From NCBI RefSeq assembly GCF_009870125.1, contig NC_046681.1, positions 28,232,001-28,296,000 on the forward strand: a stretch of 64,000 bases of DNA, written 5' to 3'. The notes beneath the pieces were generated by a model. That model searched no databases and was not told where the DNA came from. It was given only the letters and a program-made list of their open reading frames with translations. Origin of the DNA: Drosophila pseudoobscura. Taxonomy: Eukaryota; Arthropoda; Insecta; Diptera; Drosophilidae. Positions 37,859 to 51,700 of the stretch are shown in pieces. Each line of letters opens with the position of its first letter. Position 1 is the stretch's first letter. Made by a program: the position numbers and the translations under genes.

Positions 37859-38422
37859 ATGACCAACATAACACCCATTCTGTTCGCCTGCTACATGCAC
37901 TTCACGGCGGACTTCTCGCCCGTTAAGGTCTACGAGGACCGGGCTTACTGGGGCAGCCTCGTGTTCTTTCTGGCCATGATGGACCTGCTGTACGGCAACG
38001 ACATACTGCCCAAGAAGTGGTTCCGCAAGGCCAAGCTGTTCAGGACTATGCTGGAGACCATCTGCGTCTACCTCATCGCCGAGATACCCGTGGCGTTGTT
38101 CTGGATCAAGCTCGAGGGCACCATCGACATCTTCCTGCGCCTCGCCGCTGGGAGAGACGGCAATCGTTACGTGGAACTGGAGGCCATCACCGTGGGCTTA
38201 GGGCTGTTCTACTGGACGACGATCGTCGCGCAGGCCACCCACGAGGAGTACAGGCTGCACAAGGCCCTCTTCCGCAGTTGTGGCATGTTGCTGGAGTCGT
38301 TCAAGGAGCTGCTCGACAGTTTCGACAAACCCAAAGTTCGGACAACTAAAATTAAGGCGATCTTGCAGAGTTCTAAGAATAAATGCCAGTGCCAGTGCCA
38401 AGGCTCTGGACGGGAGCACTAG
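37859..38422 (+). CDS. Small multi-pass membrane protein, unknown function
   Basis: An uninterrupted 187-codon frame, the only credible plus-strand gene between 17 and 54 kb. I do not recognise the family. The start MTNITPILFACYMHF is followed by three or four hydrophobic segments: WGSLVFFLAMMDLLYG (about residues 31-46), ICVYLIAEIPVALFWI (about 68-83) and ITVGLGLFYWTTIVAQA (about 110-126). Charged stretches such as PKKWFRKAK lie between them. A helical end (LLESFKELLDSFDKP) precedes a low-complexity tail with CQCQCQ. Codon use is GC-biased as in real genes. A short intron sits just before the ATG. An AATAAA at 38378-38383 lies inside the last codons, so the true 3' end could be earlier through unseen splicing. 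It is nested opposite to the presumed long intron of the LRR gene. Confidence 0.75.
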   Translation: MTNITPILFACYMHFTADFSPVKVYEDRAYWGSLVFFLAMMDLLYGNDILPKKWFRKAKLFRTMLETICVYLIAEIPVALFWIKLEGTIDIFLRLAAGRDGNRYVELEAITVGLGLFYWTTIVAQATHEEYRLHKALFRSCGMLLESFKELLDSFDKPKVRTTKIKAILQSSKNKCQCQCQGSGREH

Positions 38423-38485
38423 CCTGGAAATGCTCGGTTTAGCAGCCTCTCTGGGCTTGAAAGAAAACTCTTGTATTTTATTCGA

Positions 38486-38990
38486 TCACAGTTTTCGACC
38501 AGTGGGGCTATTCGAACCCCCATTAGGATTCTTGGGTGGACGGTGGAGCTCCAGCTTCCACTTGAACCGAGTGTAGGGCGATCTCAGGGACTCTGAGGGA
38601 GCTTTGAAGCCATGAAGCTTCGGTGAATACAGTTTTTGATGATATGTAGGTCTACAGAAGCACAGATATCCCATGGATCAGTAACCGCATCAAGCATTTG
38701 CTCATTCTCAGGCATAGGGTACCTCCTTGAGGTCTTAGGCAGTCGTGGTCAGGGCCTTCTTGGTCTTGGACCCTGGCTGGGCCTCGAGGATGACCTGTAC
38801 AGGCACCTGTGGGGAATCAGCTGGCAATTGATTCTCCTTTTCACAGCCACAGCCTCCTTCTCCACCACGAGGGTCCCTATTCCCTGTGTAACCCCGTCAA
38901 GCCTTCCCCAGGGTATCCCGTCTGTCCAGGGTAGCCTTTTACCTGATTGTTCTCGCTTTCGTTCCGTCCCTTTGCTGTGTCCTTAAGTTA
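38486..38990 (-). pseudogene. Decayed minus-strand coding sequence, unidentified
   Basis: Successive frames on the minus strand look coding but are broken. From right to left: VINLRTQQRDGTKARTIR, then GTLVVEKEAVAVK, then ENQLPADSPQVPVQVILEAQ ending in TAA at 38735-38737, then MPENEQMLDAVTDPWDICAS, then KLYSPKLHGFKAPSESLRSP running to a TGA at 38486. The last change of frame coincides with an A5 tract (38633-38637), where one base explains it. The amino-acid composition is protein-like and not low complexity. I recognise no family. It may be a recently lost gene, or a gene with assembly indels; it could also be chance. Confidence 0.4.
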
Positions 38991-39786
38991 ATCACCAGCA
39001 TTTACTCTTCCCCTGACCGCCGCCATAGCCTCCATTTAGCCCCCATTTTGTGGTCGCACACAAATGAGCATCGCTTCCGCTTTCCCCCCCTCTTAGGTGT
39101 GTAAAACTACAGATAGAATAGAGCCAAGAGGGGGCATGTGTGGGGTGGAGGGGGGCGGAAAAAAAAGCGAATTCTGCAAAGTTCTAGTGAAGCGTCACAT
39201 TTGCCGGGGGGTTGGGCCTCCGCCTCGCTCCAGTCGAGCGCTTTTTGCTGCCTCTGCCTTTGCTTTTGTGCTAACTTTTTTAATGAACTTGTTGATGTTG
39301 CACGCACGTTGTTCACCCCTCCCCCCCCTTCCACTGGTTGTAGCTGTAGTTGCTGCCGCTTGTCTGTCAAATGATTTGCTCAAGTTTGGGGCGATGTGCA
39401 GTGCGTGCAATTGACCTGTGAACCCCAACATTTGGCACTCAATTAGTGGACACTGCTCATCGCAATTGTTCAACGTAATTAATGTGGTCCCAAAGAGGCA
39501 TTCAACGGAGTAAAAAGAAGATCATCTAAGGCCGGGGAATACATACGGACTTGAACAGATATAAATCTCCCATCGCACACTCTTTTCTAGGGGTACAGTC
39601 GCATATCTTGCCTTTTCGGGTGGGAAATTTGTCACAACTCAGGCCTTTTCAGGTGGGTGATGGTCCGAAAAGAGTGCCGAGTCCTTGATTCACTTTTTAT
39701 CCATGAAAAATGGATAATTTTTGAAGATTCTTTGACTTTAAAGGTTTCTGCTTATGCAGGAAGACCTTCATATTCGTTTCTCACCT

Positions 39787-39905
39787 TCCCAAAGGGCCTC
39801 AGGAGGCGCTCTACCTCCTTCAGCACCTCAAGATGTATCCCCTACACCCAGCAGACCCCGCAGACCCAGCAGGTCTCGGCCTTGTGGCCCCCGGAGTCTG
39901 TTGTA
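39787..39905 (-). pseudogene. Possible further exon of the decayed gene
   Basis: On the minus strand an acceptor-like TTTTACAACAG is followed by about 117 bases and a donor GGGAAG/GTGAGA near 39787. One frame reads SGGHKAETCWVCGVCWV, then a stop, then GIHLEVLKEVERLLRPFGK. The helical second part looks coding. It may be the 5' exon of the sequence decaying at 38486-38990. No homology is recognised and the call is weak. Confidence 0.3.
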
Positions 39906-42492
39906 AAATATGCAACACACTTTTGGTTATACATTTTTGGCAGCACTCCGAACAGGAGGCCAACGACTGCATAATGAATAATTAATTAAAATTTAATTAA
40001 AACTGTCTAACAGAGCAGGGCTCTCTGCCCGCCCCTGCCGCCCCCCTCAGTCGTTAAAACTAATGCGGGCTGCGGGTTTGCGGGCTGCCAACTCGGGCTA
40101 ATAAATCAAGAGCGTGTTAGCGAAATTGATATGCCAGTGGCTCGGCGGAGAGGAGAGGGGCAAGGAGAGGGACTCCACTGTGTCCACCGAAATGGTAAGC
40201 TAAAACTTGCATCCAGCCAGGCGTTAAATGCACAACGGGGTAAATAATCGTCACAGCAGCAGCTTCGAGTGCACCAGCACCAGCACCAGTGCGGATACTA
40301 ACTACAATGGTAGCAAAAGGGAAAACGTAACAATTAATGTCATCAGCTTGCAATATCAACAGCAGCGACAGCCACAGCAACATCAGAGTGAGAGCCAGAT
40401 AAACAATCGCCACGAGTGGTCAACAATGCCAAACAACAACGTGGCTGACTACAAAATGGTCCAGTGGTCACTCATCGTGGCCATGGCAGGCGGGAGCTAC
40501 AGACGAGAGCTGCCGCTGGTAGGTGTATTTACATGTTGTTCTGGCCGCCAGCCACGCTGCAACGTTGCAACGTCAACTACATAACTTGTTGACTTGTTGC
40601 GACTAATTGCCAAGCGGGAGTGGGTGGCCATCAAAGGTAAATAAAGGTAAAATCTATTAAAGCAAACGAGGAGCTGCCTTCAGGGAGCGGGATATCCACG
40701 AGGGAGGATACAGCCACAGATATGGAGGAACTTTGGTTTGTGAGGGAGGGAGGTGTTTGCTCCTCCTTAAACCCTTCTCCCACGCAAAGTTTCATTCGAT
40801 TTGTGTATCAGCTAATCAACACATTTCACAGGCTTCGAGTGGCACATAAATATCTGTGCCCAATGATTATCTCCGGAGCACCCCCCAAAATACGAGACCC
40901 AAAATTGTGCCACATTTCTCTCTCCCGCTCGCTGGCTGGCTGGCTGGCTTCTCGAACAACTATCATAAAGACGGGGCTAACTCATGGCACTAATTAAGTC
41001 GAAACCTTAGCATTTACCTAGGGCCTGGGGCGGTGGGGAGGGGAGGGGTGGCTGGGCTCCGGGCCCAGAGATGTGTATTAATAGGAAACCCTTGTTGCGA
41101 AGGCTTCGGGGCACATAAAAATGTCATATGTCAACTACAGGTTGCCTTGTCAGCACTCATTAAGCTCTTAACCTCATTCGGGCACACACACACACACACA
41201 GACACACTCGTATGCATACGTAAACGGGGCTCTCAGACGCACACTCGCACTCGCCCTCCCCCTCACACCGTCCTGGCCAAATGCAAGTGAGCGCTTTATT
41301 ACCAATGTCGACACGCCCGGGCTGTGGAGGGAAAGAACAGAAGACAGAGGACAACGGACAGAGGACAACGGAGATGGCAGGACTTTTGTTTCGGGTAATC
41401 TGGAGCTGTAGCTGTAGCTGTTGTTGGCTCAATGGAGGCGAACATCCAGCTAGAGCGGCGCCTCTTTAAGCCCTCAACTTGCTGGAAATTATGATTGTGC
41501 AGTAGGCGGTAGGCGGTAGACAGTAGCGGAATGCCTTGCCTTTCCGGAGTGTTTGTGCTCTTTCAATTAATTTAACTTTCGCTGTTTTGTTCGCTTTCGC
41601 ATTTCCCTGACTGGAATGAATGAAATCAAATTAATTACGAGAGACGACGACGACGACGACGACGAGGAGGCTGATAGCAGTGCCAAGGATACGACGCTGA
41701 CTCGTTTCCTTATGCACATGCATGAAAATTTCTTTTCATAATTTATGTTGCTTCTTCCTTCCTTCTTCTGCTTTGCCTTCGCCTTCTCCTTCTTGGCTCC
41801 TTGTGCCATGTCTCAGCCTTTCATTTGAAGGCATTTCCCAGGCGTATCTTATCTGACCTCTTTATCATTATCAACTTCATCAGTTAGGCAGCCGGCTACC
41901 AGTGCCAGAGCCAGGCCAAGACTGTGTGGGCGGCCTGCCTGCACTGCTGACTGATACCCCAGACGGTATAGGGGGTATATCAGGCTTCTAAGGGCCTCAG
42001 TCTCACTGGAAAAGACTCTCCATTCTTCAGGCCCCAAAAAAGAGAGGTAATCCTCTATTCTGTTCCAATATTCTGCAGCCCCTTAAGTGCATATGTCCCT
42101 CCATTTCATGTGTGTGTGTGTGTGCTGGCTCATAATTTGATTTCTCATATGTTTGATTAAGGATGTCGAACACACACGCCCCCACACTCCGCCCCCCCTG
42201 AAGTCCTTGCCACACACCCACACACACACAAACGAAGAATACGTTTCCGCATCCGAACTGGAGCTCTAGCTGGCAGTCATTTTGTGCTTTGGTATTGGAT
42301 TTCATTTCGCATTGCGGCCATTCTTTCGCCGGCTATCGGGTTTCGCCTTTGAGCCATGGTCTTCAGCATATTGTTGAACAAGTTGCCAAGAGCCTCGGCT
42401 CCGGCAACATTTTGTGGGTCAATAGATTTGGAAATGTATAGAAAATATTTTCTTTAAATAAGAGAACGTAAGAAATGATTGATAAAAGCACA

Positions 42493-42537
42493 AGATAGAT
42501 AGATAGATAGATAGATAGATGGATAGATAGATGGATA
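42493..42537. repeat. (GATA)n microsatellite
   Basis: About eleven GATA/GATG tetramers, next to the exon-like segment at 42637-42705. Confidence 0.9.
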
Positions 42538-42636
42538 GTTGACTGAATGCAGCTGTCAAAGCAGCGGCGGCGACTGCCGGAGAACTCCGGGATTGCTGTC
42601 AAAACAATCTCTGCGAAAGCAAATGCCACAACTTAC

Positions 42637-42705
42637 CCTCTCTCGCTTGGCGTTTGTTGAACCTTCAACTCGTTGAACTCTGAATCAGAAATGGGCTCTG
42701 TCCGT
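42637..42705 (-). other. Candidate 69-base exon
   Basis: Minus strand: acceptor CTGAATTGCAG, 69 bases, consensus donor GTAAGT. It is open in only one frame, reading RTEPISDSEFNELKVQQTPS, and that frame is exactly the one reached from the candidate first exon at 54816-54832. Its exit phase does not join in frame to the 35046 micro-exon (stop after three codons) or to the LRR start, so it is either 5' UTR with an upstream ORF or part of another transcript. Confidence 0.45.
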
Positions 42706-45700
42706 CTGCAATTCAGGAAGAGAGAGAGGGAGATACAATATATGGAGATTAAAGTGCATTAATCAAGCCGAATTAAATGAATTAAATGTTGACAAAATCT
42801 TAATCAGCAACAAGGTTATCTCTGTACTTAATTAAGCAAGTAGCAATTCAATTAGAGCCCGCCCCAGAGACATGCCACATGGGGCCTGCACAGGTGTGTG
42901 CTAATAAAGCCATGCCACGGACCGAGGTGGAGCCCTGCTCTGGCAAGCCGCAGAATCAGAAATGTTAATTAAAATCACCGAGCGCCCAGGCATGCCAGGC
43001 AGGCCCCCAAATCATTGGGGAATTTCCCCGGACTATCCAGAGCCAGCAGGCGGCTGGCGGCTAAGGGAGACAAATGCTGCAGATGTAAATCTGTTTAGGT
43101 TTATTAAATGTTTGGCTAAATAAATTAATTTAGAGTATTTCCAGAGAGGCGGGAGGGTCGTTGGGATTATAGGCTGTAGCTTCTCATTGAGGAAAATGCC
43201 AGCATGGCATGGGATCTGGGAGATAGTCCCCTTAGCCCTTAGCCCCCCATGTGGCCACAAAATTAGCTTAAAATAAGTAGAATAATGGTTCCGTGAACTA
43301 TCCTTCATTGAGTGAAACCATTTCCGTGGAAATAAATATCTAAAAAATAAAAACCCCCTAAGCAAGCCCTCAGGCAAATCATTTTTGCCCAACTTCAAAG
43401 CCCTTTCCCTGCCATAATATTTTTGTATATAAAAAGGCGGAGAACAACAAAGCAGAATTGCATTTAAAATTCGTAATGGACGTACAGGAAATACAGGATT
43501 CCGATCAGGAAGCATGGGGCTCCGGAAATCAACTGAAAAAGTGCCGCAAAAAGTGCGCCACAGAACGAAACAAAGGGGAAAAGATACACAAACAGTGGCG
43601 GACCGAAACAAAAATATGAAATGTGGAGAGCAAGGGACGCGGCAGGAGGGAAGGTCCTTTGATCATAAATCGGGGATGCAATAAATTTAATAAATTTATT
43701 CGCTCATACAGTGGCCAGTGGCCAGCCTCGAAAGCCAAAACAATTAATGAGGAATGTCCTTAAAGCCTCGACTAATGCCGGTTTTAAGCCAAGTTTTAGT
43801 TTTGTCTGGGTCAAAGTTCGCTGCGGCTGTTTGATGGGTCTGGTCCGCCCCTCCCGCCGCCCCTAAGCCTATTAGCAACAACAAGTTGCATTAAACCGGA
43901 TGCTAACTTTCATTAAAAACCACTTAACCCGTGCCACGACAAGAGAGACCGCAACGAACCTCCCACCCAGCCCCAACCAGCCCCAGCTCCAACCCCAGCC
44001 CGTGTTCTATTCCCAGCTAGGGCTCCCAGTCCTCACTTGACCCACCACTTGACCCATATGACCCACTGTGGTAACAGCAGCAACAAAGGCACTGCCGGCA
44101 CGTGGATGACTGCCACACTCCTGGATCCAGTCGAGTCCTGATGCTGATGCTGGCCCAGAGAGAGAGAGGGAGAGAGGGAGAGCTCCGAGGTGTAGGCGTG
44201 TCTGCCCCGTCGTTAGTCATATTTTTTTGCTTTGGCAAAGAGTGGAAACTTTTTGGAAAACACGAAGCCAAACGAAAAAGAGATATTTTTAATTAAATTA
44301 AAGAGCATTGCGTGGTGCAGAGTCCGCAGGGGGATTAGGCGGAATGCAAAGTCAAAAACTGCTGCAGTGTGTGGCGAAAACTCTCAGCAGATTAGAGATT
44401 TTTGTTTCGAAAAATCTTAAAAGCAAAGTCCCCAAGGGATGCTCGACTCTGGGATTACATCAACAAATTGCAAATCCCTCTTATCCCGGCCTCAGCCAAA
44501 GGACAAACGACAAAGGACACTCTCTGCTGGGCGAGCATACTTTTATGACTAATTGTCGAGCAGTTAAAAAGTTTGTCAGCGCTGCATAAAGTTTCACTTT
44601 CAGTTGATCAAGAATATCTTTCATAGACCCCGAGAGGCCCCAAGCCCCGAGCCCCGAGCCTCCAGCCCCCGAGCCTCCATGCCACATGTGCCTCGATGAT
44701 GGGCAAAGTTTTGTGGCCCCCGTTCGATTGGCAGACGAGTCAGTGTACGCTTATTTCTATTTCATTACTGCTGTTATTTTCATTTAATTTTTTCGCCGCC
44801 AAACAAACAAACAAAAGGAGAACCGAAAAACCGAAAAACAGCAAAAGTTGAAAAATGGCCACGCAGGAGGGAGCCCCACTGGGGCAGGGGGGGCTGTGGG
44901 GGCACTGCAGACAAAACTGCAAAACTTTGCTGCCACTTTTTTTTGTGTTCGGCTCGAATTTCTGGGCCAACTGTTTTCTTTTAATGCCAAAGCGTGAAAA
45001 CAAAACTTTTTGCTGCCACTTTTAAACGGCGACACTAATGGCTGGAAATTGAAATGGATTTTGTGCAAATATGTTGCCGAAACGAGTGTCGTGCGGTCTC
45101 GGGCAGCAGATGAAAATAAAGTCGAGTTTTCCGAGTGCCTCGTAGGCGTTATTAGCCCGAATCGAAATGTGCAATCGATCGGAGGAGTCGCAAACAAATC
45201 CGAGAACCCGAAAGCCCCCACTTAGCTGCTCTCGGGAGACGGAAAAGCCATTAGGAAACCATCTCCCGGAGAATATTTAACAGCCGTTCCCTGAAAGCAT
45301 ATTTATAATGCATCAGCCATGTTTTCGATTCAATGTCGTCCTTGTCTCCCATTGTTTCCCAGTTCCACCGATGAATGGCCAATTAAGGCGGCCATTTCGG
45401 GCCCAGTTAAACGGCTGCGGAGGCTTAATGTAAATTAAATATTGCATTTGATACCCCGCCATGCAAATATGCCGATATGCAAATCAAATGCTAATGGGCG
45501 ACATTCAATCGAACGTCCGGGCAGGACATTGTTTGGAGTATTACAATCGGGACAACCGATTTGTTTGTCCCTCTCTGTATCAGTGTGTGTGTGTGTGACC
45601 CAAATAGAAGTTGGCCAGGCCCGAATGCTGCGCTCAATTTCCGCAAACAAACAGTCAAACAAAAGGCAACATTGGGCGGCATAATTAAAATTACTAATTG

Positions 45701-48700
45701 AAAAGGTCTGCCAGACACACGGCAGGGCTGCTGGCAGCCCCCCTGGCCATCCATCAATACTCGTATTCGCTGTAGAGTTATGACAGCCGAAGCCTTAAAC
45801 AGAAATTGATTGGATCCCGCTTTAAAGTCTTTCAAAGGAGGTTCTTCCTCCCGAAAGCCTCTCGGCGCCTTTTGGGCCAGAGTGCCATTAGCAAGTGCTG
45901 GCCAAATGAAATGAATGCCCCGTCCGATGCACATAAATATTGCGGCCTTCCTGGCCGGTAAACAAACTTCTGCGGTGGACCCACTGTGCGGCCTGATCGA
46001 TGGGCCATGGAGACCATGGAGGCAGTCGGGTCCCTGACATGTGGCCACCGCACGGAGGAGATCTTTGATTTTGCTGGCTTCTGGTATTAATTGAATTCGG
46101 TTGCTGGCAAGCCCTGCCAACTGCTGCTCCCCTAATTCGGAACTTTTGCGGTGATTGTGGCGACCAAACATTTCTAAAAAATTAAATTCAAATACGATGC
46201 CAAGGGCCAACAAATCAGGAATGATTTAGCTACTGAAAATAGTTGGCATATAGGAAATTGGATAGAGAGAGAGAGAGAGTGGGCCGAGGACTGGCTCTAC
46301 CTTTTGTGACTCTCCGTCCGGCTCTAGTTCCAATTTTGTTGCTTCGGCGTTTGGCAGTGGAGCACTTTGTCCACTGGCACATAAATCTTGAGTGCAAATT
46401 TTCGTTTTGGCCATAAAAAATTAACAATGCGTAAAGAGGTTGCCTGGAATTAAGAGCCAAGAGCTCGAGCTCGAGGCCGATGCTGGGAAGTTTCTAGCAT
46501 AAGCCAAGCCAAGGATGTCCCTGCTGCACTTGCTACGCCCCCGCCCCCCCTCATACTGGGGGGGCCATAAAGGTTTTGCGGTCCAGTCCGCCTGCTGCGG
46601 GGGCTCGTATTGCGGTCACTTGGCTCTCGGTTCGACTGTGCATTAAGCAAGCCGGCAAACGGACTCCGATTCTCTCTGTTGTTTCATTTTATATGCTCCT
46701 GGGACCGTCCTGGAAGTGTCTATCCCTCTGTCAGTCGGTGAGGGGTGGTGGGGGGGGGGGGCCTGTGAGTGCATGGAGCCCTCGTCTTGCTGTCCTTAAT
46801 TGTGAATATGTGTTAATGTATTCCCTTTAGCATGTTAACATTTTATTCAGCTATTTTAAATGTACCGAGTGCTTGCTTGAGCCCCCACCCCACCCCCCCG
46901 GAACGAGGAGTGGCAGGGGGAGCCGTGTCCAACGTGACACCGAACACGTTTTAACGGTGAGCAGCTCCTGGCCCCGGCACCGGCCCCAGCCCCGGACCCT
47001 CATAACTTATGCACATAGATAAGCAGCCTCGTCCTTGCGGTTCCCGTGGAGATTCTTGTGTTTTCCGCTGTGCGTGGGCGGGGGGTGGAGGCGGAGGCGG
47101 AAGCTGGAGGCTGGCGAGGAGCCCGCTTTGTGGCTGGGCTTCCTTTTTTTAATGCCGCTGGCCGTTTAAGGTAATTATGAAATTTTCATCCTTCGCTGCG
47201 AGTATTGTAATTGCTTGAAGATTGGCGGAGGTTAAGCGGAACTTCCTGCAGGCGAAAGTGGAGCCCCAACAGCATCGAAAATTACCCAAAAAACCCTCAG
47301 ACGAGTCTTGCCCTTTAAAGCTGATTACTTGCCATTCATTGGATACATTTATTCGGCAAACAAACTTGCTATTTCCTATTCAAATATATATTGCAAATCC
47401 TTTTCTAGGCAATTGCACTTCAAAGCTGATTGTAGCCTTGGTGGCAGGCCGCAAAGAAATTGCTGTATGGCTGAGGCTGAGGCTGAGGCTGATGCCTGAC
47501 GTTCGATAAACCGCAATCCGTTTCACACATGCCCCGAAAGCCGCCGGCCTGGCCCGACCTTTATTTATATTTAATTGTATTTACCGCAATGTTGGCATGC
47601 GGCACCTCAAATTGTAATTATTTCCTTGATGGACTCGGACTCGGACTCGGACTCAAAGTCGTCCTCGGAGTCGTCCTCCGAGTCGGGCACTCAGTGCACG
47701 TTCCATTAATTATGAAAATATTGCCCAAACACTTGTTCTCTCTGTGCGCTGTGCATGCTTCTCCCTCTCCCTCCCTCCCTCTCTCCCTCTCTCTCTCTTT
47801 GCAGAGAACCAGAGGCGCACTTTCCACTTTCCACTGGCACTTTCCACTTACATTAAATTTAAAGTATTTACCACAATATTTTCGCTACACTTGCCTCAAA
47901 TTGTATTTCCAGTTCGCCATTTGTAGCACACTTTTATATATATATAAAGTACATATGTACTGCTGCTGTATTGTATATTTTCGTCAGAGTTTTCTGACGT
48001 CTCCTTCTTCGTTTTGTTTGCGGCTGCTGGGGGCCTCCTTCCCGGGCCCTCTCCGGGTCCGAGACGGGGGATCAGCCCCCACCAAAGGGGAGGTACTACA
48101 GGGCATTCTCTGAGTCGTTTCATTTGCCCAGCCAAAGACCCCGAAGAATAATCATTGTTGCCGAATTGAAGCCGAGACGAAATCCGAAATTGAATAACTT
48201 GTTGGATGGAATGAAAAATGTGGCCCTAATGAAAATTAGGCCGCCAGACGGAGGCCCAGCGTGGGCTCCCGGAGTCACGTTCCGACACGTGGCCGCAGGA
48301 CATTTATCCCCGGCCACCCGACCGAACGTGCAATTATTCAAAGTGCAAAAAGAGTTTTCGCCATTAAACGTGCAACATTTCGGGGGGTCCAAGGAGATTC
48401 TTCATAAGTCGTGGAAAACTTTCGGTTAACTTTTTGTCGCGCAGGGAAACATTTTCCCACCAGCCAGCCTCTAATTTATTGCAGTAATTTGCCCCGGCCC
48501 TGCTGTTATTGTGGCTGCATATTAATCCCGAACAGCCATAGCCGAATTACCCCCCGAAATGATTACATGTCCCTGGAAGACGGCAGATGGAAGGCATCCC
48601 GGCACGGCTTCGCCTTGGCCTCCATGGCTGGTTCTGGTTCTGGTTCTTGTCCCCGTCCTTGTTGCGGATTTAACAACGCGCCGCTGAAGATCAACATCAA

Positions 48701-51700
48701 ATTACCCTAATCAAATTGTCATTACGCATATTTTAAGTAAATGAGTGCGTGAATTCAGATCAAATTAGCAGCCGGCATCAGTGGCTGACGGCCTGACAGC
48801 CTGACATTCAATTTACATGGGATTTTATAGCCCCTGAAGAAGGGGGCTAGGGGAGGCCTATCTTTAACTCGTGGGCGTCTTCTCTCTAGGGATTCCATTC
48901 ATATTTGATGGATACTTCCCACTCCGCCGCGCAGCACGTGCCCCGAGGCCAACCAATCCCTTAGTTGTGGTGGAAATTAATCAGGCAATGAAACGGGTTA
49001 ACCGCCTGGCCTTAAAGGCTTGCCCCAACTCGATTCCGGGCGATTCCGGGCGATTCCGGGACGATTCTGGGCTTAGTTAGCAAGCAGTTTAGGAAAAGTT
49101 GAAAAGCAAGAAAAAATAAGTAAATACAGAGTGAAGCGTATAAAACTCTTAACAAGACATAAATGGAGGATGCTGCAGTCGTAGAAGAACTGCAAACTTT
49201 GGAAGGAGCAAGGGCTCACACACACACACACACACACACACACCACGCATGGAGAAAAAACAAAGTTGGGGCTGGGCAAACACCTCAAGGACGGGGACGG
49301 AGTGGGGGCTGAACTGAAGCTGAACTTTTATTTGTTTGACTCGTGAGGAGGAAACTTTGCACTGCTCCATGCAGTAGATGTCTGTGGATCCGCACTCCGC
49401 ACTCCGCACTCGGCACTCGGTTGTTGTTCGCTCGATTTTATTGCTGCAGAAACGTCACAGGGGCATCCGCCGTTGCTGCTGCACTGCACCCCCAAGAAGT
49501 GCTCTTCGGACCCGGGCGAGTGCACTTTAAATTACTCGAATGATACTTGATGGTTGCAATCAGACTGGAGACCGGAGAGCGAAGAGCGTAGAGCGGACTC
49601 CCCACAGCCACAAGCAGACTTCATTATTTTGATGGCAATTAGCAAATTGAGTTGTGTAATATTTCTGTTGTGTGTTTGGTAATTTTTTAAATTTTATTGC
49701 CAGTCTGTTTGCAGGTTGTCACGCAATTAGTGCCGCACGACCGGCCCTGGGGCCACACGGCGTATGCTTGATGCACTCGCTTCGATCCTGGCTTCATGCG
49801 CGAACACTTTGGGTTTGTAATTAACTTTGCAGAGCACCATATAACGGACCCCCCCTCGACAGGGCGTCCAGTGGCAGCGGATTCGATGACAAAGCAAACA
49901 GCTGGGGGTCCCCCTTTGTCAAAGGGGCAGGAAACTATATATTGAACTATGTTTTAATACAAATCAAAGCCTGGAAAGGGTATTGGATTCCCCCTAGTGG
50001 CCCCTGCCCCTCCCTCCCCTCTAATGGCTTAATCATAACTGCAATTGTTATTCTCGCGAAACATTTAACCTCCTTGGCACCCGGACAAGGGCCACAAGCC
50101 GCCAAATGAGCTGGAAAAGACTCGTACACGATTTGTCACCCCGTTTTTTGTCAGCCGATTTGGGGCGATAATCCCGGCAAAACGATACCCGTAAAGCCAA
50201 CAAAAACAAGCCATAATATTATGAATATTATGAATACTTATGAGAGCGGGAATATGATACTTTAAGCAACCATATACAATACGTTGTGTTTTATGTTGAT
50301 ATGGCAATGGTTATATAAGCAGCCGCCGAGAGGATGTGACGACAGCGGCTTTTGGCAGGCAGTCGACGGTCGGCGGTCGGCCGCCCATCAGCATTGATCC
50401 ATGTTGACAATTTTTGGCGGGGCGCACAAATAAATAAATATGCCAAGATATTCCCATACTTTTACACTCCGCTGCTCATCGCTCGACGCTCTTCGTGTGG
50501 GGGCCCAGGGGGAGGGGCAGGCACTTTGAATGCCCTGAAAGAGGGTATTGCTGTTGGGAGAACAGGTGCAGCTCCTACACGATGCAGCATATTGGGGGGA
50601 CCCGTTCAAGGGTATCCAACGCTTCGGTCCTCGAGACCCGCCTCGATGTCGCTTTGTTTTGGTTCGGTTCTATGGCTGGGACAGTTTATTTTTATTGCCA
50701 AGCGGCGCTACTCCCTGGCACATCGATGGGGTGCTTGACAGACAAAAGGCAAATGCTCCCATTTGTCATCGCGACGACGGGCTGCCGTTTGGCGAGCATT
50801 CGGCGGCAGTTGTCAGCCGTCAGATTGCTGATTCCCGAAAACAGAGAGAACCGAAAACTGCCACAACAGCAGCTCGAGTGCACAGATTGTTTGCTTTAAA
50901 GAATCACACGACGATAAGTTTCTGGCAGCTTCTGGCAGGGTCCGGCCCCCCGCCCCCCATCGATGGGGACGTCCTTTTTGTGCATAATAAGCAGCTCTTA
51001 AAGTGGCTTTAATTAAACATCGATATGCATTTAAATATGCGAAAGCCCTTACATATTTAATTAAAAGAAAATTGTATCCTGTTCCCATTCACAAAGGGAC
51101 TGCGTCCTCGGTTTTAATTGCGCATTTCATGTGTTTTAATGCGACTGGCCACATAAAAGACAGCCTGCCCCACCGAGGGGGAATGTAATGAGTGCAGGGC
51201 CGAAAGGAGAAAAACCAGCAAATGAATGCAAACATAAATTTTATACGTTTTTCAGCGGGATCTGGGAGCCACATTGATATGGAAATAAACTCTGCCGGGC
51301 CTCCGCTAATCAAATGTAAGCACATTTAATGTTTAAATAAACAGAAATGAGTTCTTCCAGCGCAAATAGAAGAAAGACCAAAGCTGGCTTAAGGCCGGGG
51401 CGGGGACTGGGCCTGGACCTCCTTTGATTAAGTCCCGCATAAATATTTATGGGCCGTCGAAGCGGCAGCAAATATGGACATTCATGACAGGCAAAGTGGT
51501 ATTTAATTGAGAAGTAAAATACGACCAAATTATATATGGGGCACGTGGCAAAAAGCGGTCGGGTCTGCCGGCAACGAATGACAGATACCCAGGGAGGAGA
51601 CTGCCTTGAATATGGGAGCCTTCTGTGCCCAAAACTAATCCTAATCATGGCTTATCAGAGGGTACAAGGGGTGCCCCCAACTGTTGCACTCGGCACTCCC

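Noticed and set aside
38636..38986. 116-codon plus-strand frame
   Set aside because: Composition is not protein-like; the minus strand of the same stretch carries the better, broken coding signal.
46740..46765. Poly-G and other G/C homopolymer runs throughout the window
   Set aside because: Common in spacers of this genome and prone to length error; no function can be assigned.
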